A stretch of 7,764 nt of DNA. Source: an uncultured Bacteroidota bacterium. Its GTDB lineage: Bacteria > Bacteroidota > Bacteroidia > Chitinophagales > Chitinophagaceae. The position numbers were made by a program, and so were the translations under genes. Where the stretch lies: positions 1 through 7,764 of the forward strand of contig CAMLGP010000112.1 of the NCBI GenBank assembly GCA_946479535.1, read 5' to 3'. Shown here piece by piece: positions 1-6,264 of this stretch. The notes beneath the pieces are model-generated. The model had not been told where the DNA came from. It saw only the letters and a list, made by a program, of their open reading frames with translations, and did not search any database. Position 1 is the stretch's first letter, and the number at the start of each line of letters is the position of its first letter.

Positions 1-1140
1 GCACAACCATCTGTGTTGCGTTCAGCCCTCATGTTCAGCTGTATTGCCCTGGGTGAAGGTTTGAATCGAAAAACCAATATATATAATTCACTCGCACTTT
101 CGGCATTTATCTTACTCTGCTATAATCCATACTGGCTTTGGGATACAGGATTCCAGCTTTCCTATGCTGCTGTTCTGAGCCTGGTTATCTTTATGCGTTC
201 GATAAGCAATATTGTCTTTTTCAACAGCAGGCTGTTAAATACAATTTGGAAACTCAATGCTGTTACCCTCGGGGCACAGGTACTGACATTGCCTTTATGT
301 ATTTATTTTTTCCACCAGCTGCCGGTATGTTTTCTGTTGACAAACCTGGTGGCAGTTCCCCTTTCAAGCCTTATTTTGATTGGGGAAATTTTACTTATTG
401 CAATTTCATCTATTCCAAATGCAGCAACAATCACTGGTCAATCCATTTCCTTCTTAACCAAATGTATGAATGGGTTCATTGAAACCATCAATGCACTTCC
501 ATTCGCAACATGGGGCAGTTTGCAGATCAGTCTAACCCAGACAATAATTCTTTTAATTCTGATCATTTCATTCAGCTACTGGTTAATTGAAAGAAAACCG
601 GCTGGGTTAAAGTTTGGACTGATCTGCATGCTTGCTTTCTCCCTTCTTCGTAGCATTTCCTTTATTTCTTCCTCAGGCCAGAAAAGGATCATTATTTACA
701 ATGTTCCCCAGAAGAAAGCGATGGATCTGATTGAGGGTAATCATTATCAGTTTATCGGCGATTCCTCACCAGCACACGGAAATGCCAGCAATTTTCATTT
801 AGGCCCCGCAAGAACGCTTTTCAGAAGTACAGGAAAAGCAGCAATTGGCGTTTTTTCCAACCCCTATGTATCGTGGCGGGGAAAACATATTCTTATGCTG
901 GATACCCGGGTTGCGCTCAAATCAAGCCCAAACAGACCTGTAATTGATATCCTGCTTTTATCCGGAAAACCATCAATTAGCCTAAAAAGCCTTTCTCAGG
1001 AACTGTATATTAAACAGGTAGTGGCCGACGGCTCGGTACCCTACTGGAAAGCTGCTTTATGGAAGCAGGAATGTGAACAACTGCATATTCCCTGGCATGA
1101 TGTAAGTGTAAAAGGTGCTTTTGCCATCAACCTCCGGTAA
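1..1140 (+). CDS. comEC: ComEC/Rec2-family DNA-uptake channel protein, 3' part only
   Basis: This is the C-terminal 379 residues of a ComEC-type inner-membrane protein; the reading frame is open to the first base, so the N-terminus lies outside the window. ComEC carries single-stranded DNA across the inner membrane during natural transformation. The sequence shows the end of the Competence domain: PSVLRSALM near the left edge, the GFQLSYAAV motif, and hydrophobic stretches that include the LPLCIYFF and LTNLVAVPLSSLIL segments, up to about residue 220. The last 160 or so residues are soluble. They sit where other ComEC proteins have a metallo-beta-lactamase domain, but no HxHxDH motif is present; a short ILLLSGKP strand and a VVADGSVPYWK segment look like its remnants. 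I recall the same degenerate tail in other Bacteroidota ComEC proteins. Family assignment is secure; activity in transformation is inferred. No terminator follows, and the promoter of purH begins inside its last codons. Confidence 0.88.
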   Translation, partial: AQPSVLRSALMFSCIALGEGLNRKTNIYNSLALSAFILLCYNPYWLWDTGFQLSYAAVLSLVIFMRSISNIVFFNSRLLNTIWKLNAVTLGAQVLTLPLCIYFFHQLPVCFLLTNLVAVPLSSLILIGEILLIAISSIPNAATITGQSISFLTKCMNGFIETINALPFATWGSLQISLTQTIILLILIISFSYWLIERKPAGLKFGLICMLAFSLLRSISFISSSGQKRIIIYNVPQKKAMDLIEGNHYQFIGDSSPAHGNASNFHLGPARTLFRSTGKAAIGVFSNPYVSWRGKHILMLDTRVALKSSPNRPVIDILLLSGKPSISLKSLSQELYIKQVVADGSVPYWKAALWKQECEQLHIPWHDVSVKGAFAINLR

Positions 1141-1150
1141 CTTACCTTTG
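1120..1150 (+). promoter_or_regulatory. Bacteroidota-type sigma-A promoter for purH
   Basis: TTTG at 1120-1123 is followed after 19 bp by TACCTTTG at 1143-1150. This matches the known Bacteroidota promoter pattern (TTG at about -33, TAnnTTTG at about -7, spacer near 19). The -33 half lies inside the last codons of comEC and the -7 half begins three bases after the comEC stop. Transcription should start near 1155, giving purH an untranslated leader of roughly 45 nt. No Shine-Dalgarno sequence is seen before the purH ATG, which is normal for this phylum. Confidence 0.7.
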
Positions 1151-1201
1151 CGCCTCTCTGGGACAATTTCATAACGACAGCCTGCCTTCAATTTATCAGC
1201 T

Positions 1202-2725
1202 ATGACCAAAAAGATCCAATCTGCACTTATTTCTGTTTTTTATAAAGACGGCCTTGATAATATAGTGAATCTGCTTGCTGAGCAGGATGTTACCATCTAT
1301 TCTACCTGCGGTAACCAACAGTTTCTCGAAAATTTAGGGGTGAAAGTAATACCTGTGGAAGACCTTACTACCTATCCGTCCATACTCGGAGGGAGGGTCA
1401 AAACCCTGCACCCCTCAGTTTTTGGCGGTATCCTTGGCAGAAGGGATAATCAAACGGATATAATGGAAATGAAACAGTATAAGATCCCGGAGATTGACCT
1501 GGTAATTGTGGACCTCTATCCTTTTGAAGAAACTGTGGCTTCTACTACTGATGAAAAAGCAATTATTGAAAAGATTGATATAGGCGGGCCATCCATGATC
1601 CGTGGTGCGGCCAAGAACTTTAAAGATCTTGTTGTTATAGCTGCAAAGAAAGATTATGCTGCCCTTGAACAGTTATTGCGCGGCCAGAAAGGAGAAACTA
1701 CCCTTGAACAAAGAAAGGGCTTTGCAGCAAAGGCTTTTGAGATTGTAGCCCATTATGATGTGGCTATTGCCCAATATTTCAATCCTTCAGAATCTCTTTA
1801 CTTCCTTGAATCCATTCCTCATCCCAAAGCAATGCGTTATGGTGAAAACCCCCACCAGTCTGGTGTATTCTATGGTGATCTGGAAAAGCTGTTCGATCAG
1901 TTAAATGGGAAGGAACTTTCCTATAACAACCTGGTGGACGTTGATGCTGCAGTGCAGTTGATCGGTGAATTTGGAGATGCAGGGAATGAACCGGTATTCG
2001 CCATTATCAAGCACACCAATGTGTGCGGAATTGCTCAGAGAAAATCTGTGAAAGAAAGTTGGGATGCTGCACTTGCCGGTGATCCTGAAAGCGCATTTGG
2101 TGGTGTACTGGTTTCAAATGGAACTATCGACAAAGCTACAGCCGAAGCTATTAATGAAATATTCTTTGAAGTGCTGATCGCTCCGGCATATAATGAGGAT
2201 GCTCTTGCTGTGTTAAAATCCAAAAAGAACCGTATTCTCTTAAAATTGAAAGCTCAACCTAATAGTAAGAAACAATACAAATCTGTTTTGAATGGAGTAT
2301 TGATCCAGGGCATGGACGAAGAAAATTATGCTGAATGGAAGGAATCCGGAGGAAGGGATACCACTTCTATCGAAAAATCAGACCTCATTTTTGCCAACCT
2401 GGTTTGCAAGCACCTGAAATCAAACGCCATTGCACTGGTAAAAGATAAACAACTAATTGGAAAAGGATGCGGACAAACCAGCCGAATAGATTCCCTGCGC
2501 CAGGCGATTGAGAAATCACGCCAGTTTAACTTTAACCTGAATGGAGCAGTAATGGCCAGTGATGCTTTCTTCCCATTTAATGATTGTGTAAAGATGGGTC
2601 ATGAAGCTGGTATCATCGCATATATTCAACCTGGGGGATCAATCAGGGACAAGGATTCAATTGAATACTGTAAGGAAAACAAACTGGCTATGGTAATCAC
2701 CGGAATGCGCCATTTTAAGCACTAG
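1202..2725 (+). CDS. purH: Bifunctional AICAR transformylase / IMP cyclohydrolase
   Basis: PurH carries out the last two steps of de novo IMP synthesis in the cytoplasm: formyl transfer from 10-formyl-THF to AICAR, then ring closure of FAICAR to IMP. The 507 residues match the usual length of the family. The N-terminal IMP cyclohydrolase (MGS-like) domain covers about 1-195, with GGRVKTLHP at 63-71 (Lys67 matches the catalytic lysine), LVIVDLYPF at 100-108 and DIGGPSMIR at 126-134. The AICAR transformylase domain follows, with MRYGENPHQ at 211-219, the catalytic Lys270-His271 pair in IKHTNVCG, SAFGGVLVSN at 298-306 and, near the C-terminus, KSNAI, GQTSRID, VMASDAFFPF and QPGGSIRD. The protein ends in RHFKH, typical of PurH. 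The ATG at 1202 gives an N-terminus (MTKKIQSALISVFYKDG) that agrees with relatives. One oddity is STCGN at 34-38, where most family members have a (S/T)-G-G-T loop. No other pur gene is in view. Confidence 0.97.
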   Translation: MTKKIQSALISVFYKDGLDNIVNLLAEQDVTIYSTCGNQQFLENLGVKVIPVEDLTTYPSILGGRVKTLHPSVFGGILGRRDNQTDIMEMKQYKIPEIDLVIVDLYPFEETVASTTDEKAIIEKIDIGGPSMIRGAAKNFKDLVVIAAKKDYAALEQLLRGQKGETTLEQRKGFAAKAFEIVAHYDVAIAQYFNPSESLYFLESIPHPKAMRYGENPHQSGVFYGDLEKLFDQLNGKELSYNNLVDVDAAVQLIGEFGDAGNEPVFAIIKHTNVCGIAQRKSVKESWDAALAGDPESAFGGVLVSNGTIDKATAEAINEIFFEVLIAPAYNEDALAVLKSKKNRILLKLKAQPNSKKQYKSVLNGVLIQGMDEENYAEWKESGGRDTTSIEKSDLIFANLVCKHLKSNAIALVKDKQLIGKGCGQTSRIDSLRQAIEKSRQFNFNLNGAVMASDAFFPFNDCVKMGHEAGIIAYIQPGGSIRDKDSIEYCKENKLAMVITGMRHFKH

Positions 2726-2798
2726 CATTTTCTGTGAGGCCATTTATCCAACCAATATCTAAATCCAGGGAAACAACCGGAAACAGAACGGATATAAA

Positions 2799-4088
2799 TT
2801 ACCTGGAGACTTCCATGATAAACTGTTCATACATTTCTCTCCATCCGGCAAATTGTGGGTCTGTTCCTAAAAATGAATTATGCCAGATCATTATAAAAAC
2901 TCCATTCACTGATTTTACAGACTGATAATAGCCACGCAATTCTTCCAGTGCCTGGGAAACCGTCATTTTTTGCTCATAAAATGAATTGGCATCCATGAAG
3001 CAGAATGGAAATAGAAAAAGACCCGTTTTCTTTTCATTCTGTAGATCATACCAGTAAAAAGGTGTACAGGTTGAGGCCCGGAATCCATTTCCGCTGCCAT
3101 ATCCCATTGAGAAATCAAACTGGATCCCATTATTCAGCAATTGCTGATAAGTATCCGGAAGATTGAGCCGTATATAGTGCTGACGTGATGCTTTTATACT
3201 GTGACCAGTGATCGCACAAAGCAAATCTATCTCCTTTTTTAATTTGCTTATCTCATCTCCGCTCTGCCAGGAAGGATGCACGCCCACGGGGTATCGAATG
3301 GCATGATCACGGATTAATGCCTGCATATCCTTATTTGCGGGTGAAATATTCTTATCATACCATCCTGTCTTTGCTGCCACCAAAAAGAAATAATAAGGCT
3401 TGAGTTTATGTTTTTCGTGTAACTGGTTCATCCACCCATAGGCATCATAGGGATCATGCTGACCTTTGATCCTGCCTTTAATCTCTTTCCAGTTGCCTTT
3501 GAATAATGATTTAATAAACCCTCCTGCAGTTCTAATCCATCCCTTATTGCGCCAGGACCAGGCCATATCTATATCATAGCTAGGAGTAAAGGTGAATTGT
3601 GATTTCGCCGGTTGATAAGATGGAAACTTTTCTCTCAGTTTCTTTTTAAATAACTCCAGCCAGATATTGACCAGGGGTTTGTCCAGAAATTCTTCCTTGC
3701 CTGCCAGTGAGGCTTTAGGGTCAAACCTGCCATAGGCATCCTTTTGATGTGGCAGGTATTCTTCATACCGGCTGATCAAATAAAAAGTTCCTGCCAGCAG
3801 ATCAAAACCCATATCACCGCCGGTTCTGAAAAATGCCTTTTGATTATCCTGCAAATAACAGTCTGTTGCCTGGGGAATAATATTGTTCTCAAATAAGAGT
3901 GTATGAGGAACAATCCAACATTCATTTTCAGTTATGGGAGCTTCGCTATAGTTAATCCGGCCTTCACTGTATTCCCTGAATTGATTAAGATCGGATGTAA
4001 GATAAATACCATCCGCAATGATCTCCTTCCCTATGAATTCAATAATGTAGCTGAGCCGGGGACTTATCGTTTTGCAATAAAGAAGCAT
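2799..4088 (-). CDS. DUF7033 / polysaccharide-deacetylase-like protein
   Basis: A complete 429-residue protein without an evident signal peptide. The first 100 or so residues (TISPRLSYIIEFIGKEI, then PHTLLFENNII) resemble the DUF7033 domain that precedes deacetylase-like domains in Bacteroidota. From about 165 on it resembles a NodB-type polysaccharide deacetylase barrel: YDIDMAWS (Asp172, Asp174), GVHPSW (His271), SRQHYIRL (Arg302, His304), FDFSMGY (Asp325), GFRAST (335-340) and MIWHN (His403). Such proteins are often found near surface-polysaccharide genes, so removal of acetyl groups from a glycan is plausible, but the substrate is unknown and no sugar genes are in view. The usual HxxxH metal motif is incomplete here. 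The gene lies 36 bp after lutB on the same strand and is probably read from the same transcript; its ATG is inside a hairpin. It converges with purH, 73 bp away. Family call good, function tentative. Confidence 0.75.
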   Translation of the reverse strand: MLLYCKTISPRLSYIIEFIGKEIIADGIYLTSDLNQFREYSEGRINYSEAPITENECWIVPHTLLFENNIIPQATDCYLQDNQKAFFRTGGDMGFDLLAGTFYLISRYEEYLPHQKDAYGRFDPKASLAGKEEFLDKPLVNIWLELFKKKLREKFPSYQPAKSQFTFTPSYDIDMAWSWRNKGWIRTAGGFIKSLFKGNWKEIKGRIKGQHDPYDAYGWMNQLHEKHKLKPYYFFLVAAKTGWYDKNISPANKDMQALIRDHAIRYPVGVHPSWQSGDEISKLKKEIDLLCAITGHSIKASRQHYIRLNLPDTYQQLLNNGIQFDFSMGYGSGNGFRASTCTPFYWYDLQNEKKTGLFLFPFCFMDANSFYEQKMTVSQALEELRGYYQSVKSVNGVFIMIWHNSFLGTDPQFAGWREMYEQFIMEVSR

Positions 4089-4115
4089 GATATTTTATAA
4101 AGATCGTGCTTCTTT
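4079..4115 (-). promoter_or_regulatory. Intercistronic hairpin that covers the deacetylase start codon
   Basis: AAAGAAGCA at 4079-4087 and TGCTTCTTT at 4107-4115 are perfect 9-bp inverted copies. Three more pairs follow inside the stem after one mismatch, leaving an 11-nt loop (4092-4102). On the minus-strand transcript the 5' arm starts 9 nt after the lutB stop (TGA, 4127-4125) and the 3' arm holds the ATG (4088-4086) of the next gene. A ribosome finishing lutB would reach into the 5' arm, so the hairpin could couple translation of the two genes. There is no U-tract after it in the minus direction, so a terminator is less likely. Pairing is seen; the function is inferred. Confidence 0.5.
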
Positions 4116-4124
4116 TGAATTCGG

Positions 4125-5501
4125 TCATTTCTTCTTTTTATTCTTCCACATTTCATTGAAGGATTTTTTTGGGAATTCCATTTTACCCCTGTGTTCAGTC
4201 CATGCTTTCAGCATGCTGTTAACTACCCAGTTCTTGATGGAAGAATTTCCCATATTCATCAGGCCGCGATGAAGCATGGCCTGCTTCCACATTTTCCATC
4301 CCATTTTTTCTGCAAAGACAGTTTCACCTTCTTCTACAGCTTCATGCCTGTTCTCTAGCAACAACTCATGAAGATTGATCTTTACAGCGCATACTTCTGT
4401 ACAGTTTCCGCATAGGGAGGATGCATAACTCAAATGCTTCCAGTTGCCCATATCTTTCAAATTGGGCGTTATCACAGAACCAATTGGCCCGCTATAAGTA
4501 GCTTCATAAGAATGTCCTCCGATATTCTTATAAACCGGACAGGCATTTAAACAGGCCCCACAGCGAATACAATAAAGACTTTCTCTCTGCTTCTCATTGG
4601 CAAGAATATTTGTTCTTCCGTTATCCAGCAAAACCACATACATATCCTCTGGTCCATCTATTTCATTCTCCTGTTTTGGACCTGTAACAATGGTATTATA
4701 AACGGTGATCCTTTGTCCTGTTCCATAAGTTGACAGCAAAGGCCAAAATAATGCCAGATCAGTCATGGAAGGAATTACCTTTTCTATACCGGCAATTACA
4801 ATATGCGTTTTGGGCCAGCCACAGCTTAGCCTTGCATTGCCTTCGTTCTCTGTTACGGCAATGGCGCCCACATCTGCTATGATAAAATTAGCACCGGTTA
4901 CGCCGATCTCCGCCTGCGTGTATTTATCCCGGAGCACCTGACGTGCCACCAGAGTAAGCTGTTCAGGGGTTAATGATGGATCAGTGCCCAGTTTTTCTGC
5001 AAAAAGATTGGCTACATCTTCTTTGCTCTTATGCATGGCAGGAGTTACAATATGGTAGGGAGGTTCATTATCCAGCTGCTGGATATACTCTCCCAGATCT
5101 GTCTCAACACTTTCAATATTATTCTTTTCCAGGAAATCATTTAAATGTATTTCCTCGGTAACCATGCTCTTGCTCTTTACAATGGTCTTGCATTTTTTTG
5201 CATCACAAATCTTCTTAATCTCCTGCAATGCATCCTCTGCATTCTCTGCCCATATAACTTTGGCGCCGCGTTTTGTTATGGCCGCTTCAAACGTCTCAAG
5301 GGATTTGTCGAGTGTTTCAATAGCACGCCATTTAAGATTCTTGGCCTTTTCACGGGCCAGGCTTAGATCACTGAACTGCTGTTTACCCTGTGGCACCACA
5401 GCATTGTACTTCCCAATATTGAAATTGATCTTGCGGCGATGTTCTCTATCGGCCGCTTTTTCGGTACTCTTTATCGTAAAGGAGGATGAATTCTGAGACA
5501 T
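4125..5501 (-). CDS. lutB: LutB/LldF-type LUD-domain iron-sulfur protein
   Basis: LutB is one of three proteins (LutA, LutB, LutC) that oxidise L-lactate to pyruvate in the cytoplasm. This 458-residue protein is near the usual LutB length. An N-terminal helical region leads into a LUD domain at about 70-295, with GVTGANFIIADVGAIAVTENEGN at 200-222 as the clearest signature. A ferredoxin-type segment follows: CIRCGACLNACP with Cys311, 314, 317 and 321, then LCGNCTEVCAVK with Cys364, 367 and 371, enough for about two 4Fe-4S clusters. The C-terminal part (about 385-458) matches the LutB tail region and ends in a lysine run. The residue after Cys371 is Ala where Pro is usual. The ATG at 5501 is the only plausible start: the next Met is residue 113, inside the LUD domain. 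No lutA or lutC is in view; the gene is followed 36 bp later by the deacetylase-like gene. An alternative is an LUD/Fe-S protein with a different substrate. Confidence 0.88.
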   Translation of the reverse strand: MSQNSSSFTIKSTEKAADREHRRKINFNIGKYNAVVPQGKQQFSDLSLAREKAKNLKWRAIETLDKSLETFEAAITKRGAKVIWAENAEDALQEIKKICDAKKCKTIVKSKSMVTEEIHLNDFLEKNNIESVETDLGEYIQQLDNEPPYHIVTPAMHKSKEDVANLFAEKLGTDPSLTPEQLTLVARQVLRDKYTQAEIGVTGANFIIADVGAIAVTENEGNARLSCGWPKTHIVIAGIEKVIPSMTDLALFWPLLSTYGTGQRITVYNTIVTGPKQENEIDGPEDMYVVLLDNGRTNILANEKQRESLYCIRCGACLNACPVYKNIGGHSYEATYSGPIGSVITPNLKDMGNWKHLSYASSLCGNCTEVCAVKINLHELLLENRHEAVEEGETVFAEKMGWKMWKQAMLHRGLMNMGNSSIKNWVVNSMLKAWTEHRGKMEFPKKSFNEMWKNKKKK

Positions 5502-5505
5502 TCTA

Positions 5506-5513
5506 CAAAAGTA
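5506..5513 (-). promoter_or_regulatory. -7 element directly before lutB (possible leaderless start)
   Basis: Read on the minus strand this is TACTTTTG, an exact match to TAnnTTTG, and only four bases separate it from the lutB ATG. A start site 4-7 nt past the element would fall on or beside the A of the ATG, giving a leaderless message. No TTG is found at the expected -33 distance, so the promoter is supported by one half only. Confidence 0.45.
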
Positions 5514-5571
5514 ACACGGAACTTGATTCAGGGGGAGTTTTTTGTCAAATTATACCGCACACGTTTGCGTA

Positions 5572-5579
5572 CAAAAATA
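5572..5579 (-). promoter_or_regulatory. Second candidate -7 element upstream of lutB
   Basis: On the minus strand this reads TATTTTTG, also a TAnnTTTG match, and would give lutB a leader of about 65 nt. There is no matching -33 TTG. The motif is AT-rich and easily met by chance, so it is a weaker candidate than the one next to the ATG. Confidence 0.2.
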
Positions 5580-5605
5580 GGCTGTTCCTGATCCCATGTT
5601 TGAAG

Positions 5606-5636
5606 CGGAACCGTCCTGTTCTCTCCTGCGGTTCCG
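5606..5636 (-). terminator. GC-rich hairpin after the DUF3109 gene, likely terminator
   Basis: CGGAACCG at 5606-5613 and CGGTTCCG at 5629-5636 form a perfect 8-bp stem with a 15-nt loop. On the minus strand it begins 11 bases after the stop of the DUF3109 gene, which is a typical place for transcription to end. There is no U-tract after the stem, so it may stabilise the 3' end or need another factor instead of being a classic intrinsic terminator. Confidence 0.45.
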
Positions 5637-5646
5637 TGGTGATAGT

Positions 5647-6231
5647 TCATTGAAAGTGTGAACCTGCAATCTTGTCAAGTGCCTGATAAAATTCTTCGCC
5701 ATATTTGCGAATAATGGCTTCCTTCAAAAATTGATACGCCGGCACTTTTAATTTTTCGCCAAATGAGCAACCTGGGCTGCAGAGTTTTTCCCTGGGTTCA
5801 TAATTGACCCGCTCATAGTCTCCATGTTTTCCTTTGGTGGCAGTGATGGGATAAAGATGGCAGCTGATCGGTTTTTTCCATGGGATCAGTCCGTCATTAT
5901 AGGCCTGTTCAAAGGCACATTTGATCAGGCCGTTTGACTCTCTTATGGCGTAGGCGCAAATCTCGTTGTCTTTTGGAAGAGTTGGTGTTACCCAGCCAAA
6001 CTCCTCATCATAAGTATATTTTCCCTTCTTTTCAATTTCATTTATGGCATCTGCAGTAAGGTAAGGCTTCACTTTTTCATAATACTGCTGTACAAGGTGT
6101 TTCTCTTCTTTTGTAAGCGGGGCGCCTGCATCACCTTCTTCACAACAGCCTCCTTTGCATGCGTTCAGATTGCATACAAACTGCTTTTCCACCACATCAT
6201 TACTCACTAATATATTATCAATAACTATCAA
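5647..6231 (-). CDS. DUF3109 family cysteine-rich, putative metal-binding protein
   Basis: A complete 194-residue soluble protein. It matches the DUF3109 family, whose biochemical role I do not know to be established. Nine cysteines are arranged in family-like groups: Cys20, Cys25, Cys29 and Cys30 in the FVCNLNACKGGCCEEGDAG block, then Cys92, Cys105, Cys124 in KKPISCHLYPI, and Cys151 and Cys155. The CxxxxCxxxCC layout resembles the YkgJ-type proteins thought to bind iron or zinc, so a metal or Fe-S site is likely but inferred. The start is a TTG at 6231-6229. It gives an N-terminus (MIVIDNILVSNDV) that lines up with relatives as I recall them, while the frame has no ATG or GTG between the upstream stop and that point; the first GTG is codon 9. 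The gene begins 33 bp after the TPR gene ends and has its own -7 element in that gap. A hairpin follows its stop. Confidence 0.85.
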   Translation of the reverse strand: MIVIDNILVSNDVVEKQFVCNLNACKGGCCEEGDAGAPLTKEEKHLVQQYYEKVKPYLTADAINEIEKKGKYTYDEEFGWVTPTLPKDNEICAYAIRESNGLIKCAFEQAYNDGLIPWKKPISCHLYPITATKGKHGDYERVNYEPREKLCSPGCSFGEKLKVPAYQFLKEAIIRKYGEEFYQALDKIAGSHFQ

Positions 6232-6248
6232 CTTCCGTGAATTTGCGG

Positions 6249-6256
6249 CAAAGGTA
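6249..6256 (-). promoter_or_regulatory. -7 element of a promoter for the DUF3109 gene
   Basis: The minus strand reads TACCTTTG, the same eight bases as the purH -7 element, and the next base is C in both. It sits 17 bases before the TTG start, so the leader would be only about 10-13 nt. No TTG lies at the -33 distance. The gene may also be reached by read-through from the TPR gene, whose stop is just upstream. Confidence 0.5.
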
Positions 6257-6264
6257 AGACTGGG

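Noticed and set aside
138..482. Open frame of 114 codons on the plus strand inside comEC
   Set aside because: It overlaps the well-supported comEC frame completely, is cysteine-rich low-quality sequence and matches no family I recognise.
2726..2798. Possible bidirectional terminator between purH and the convergent deacetylase gene
   Set aside because: The best inverted repeat is TCCAGG with CCTGGA, 6 bp with a 32-nt loop reaching into the coding region; there is no U-tract. A direct repeat GGAAACA at 2769 and 2779 is too short to mean much.
2734..2925. Short plus-strand frame after purH
   Set aside because: Most of it is antisense to the end of the deacetylase-like gene and nothing in it suggests a real protein.
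4079..4117. The intercistronic hairpin read as a plus-strand terminator because its 3' arm ends in a U-rich run
   Set aside because: No plus-strand gene ends near it; purH stops more than 1.3 kb upstream.
5164..5496. Open frames on the plus strand opposite the 5' part of lutB (also 4973-5161 and 5145-5366)
   Set aside because: All lie antisense to clearly conserved LutB sequence and read as biased, family-less peptides.
5545..5550. TTGACA-like box on the minus strand upstream of lutB, considered as a -35 element
   Set aside because: It is 32 bp from the nearest -7 match, and this phylum does not use the TTGACA/TATAAT type of promoter.
5556..5569. CGCA-N6-TGCG partial palindrome upstream of lutB, considered as an operator
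   Set aside because: Only four pairs per arm and no extension outward or inward; not distinguishable from chance without comparison to other genomes.
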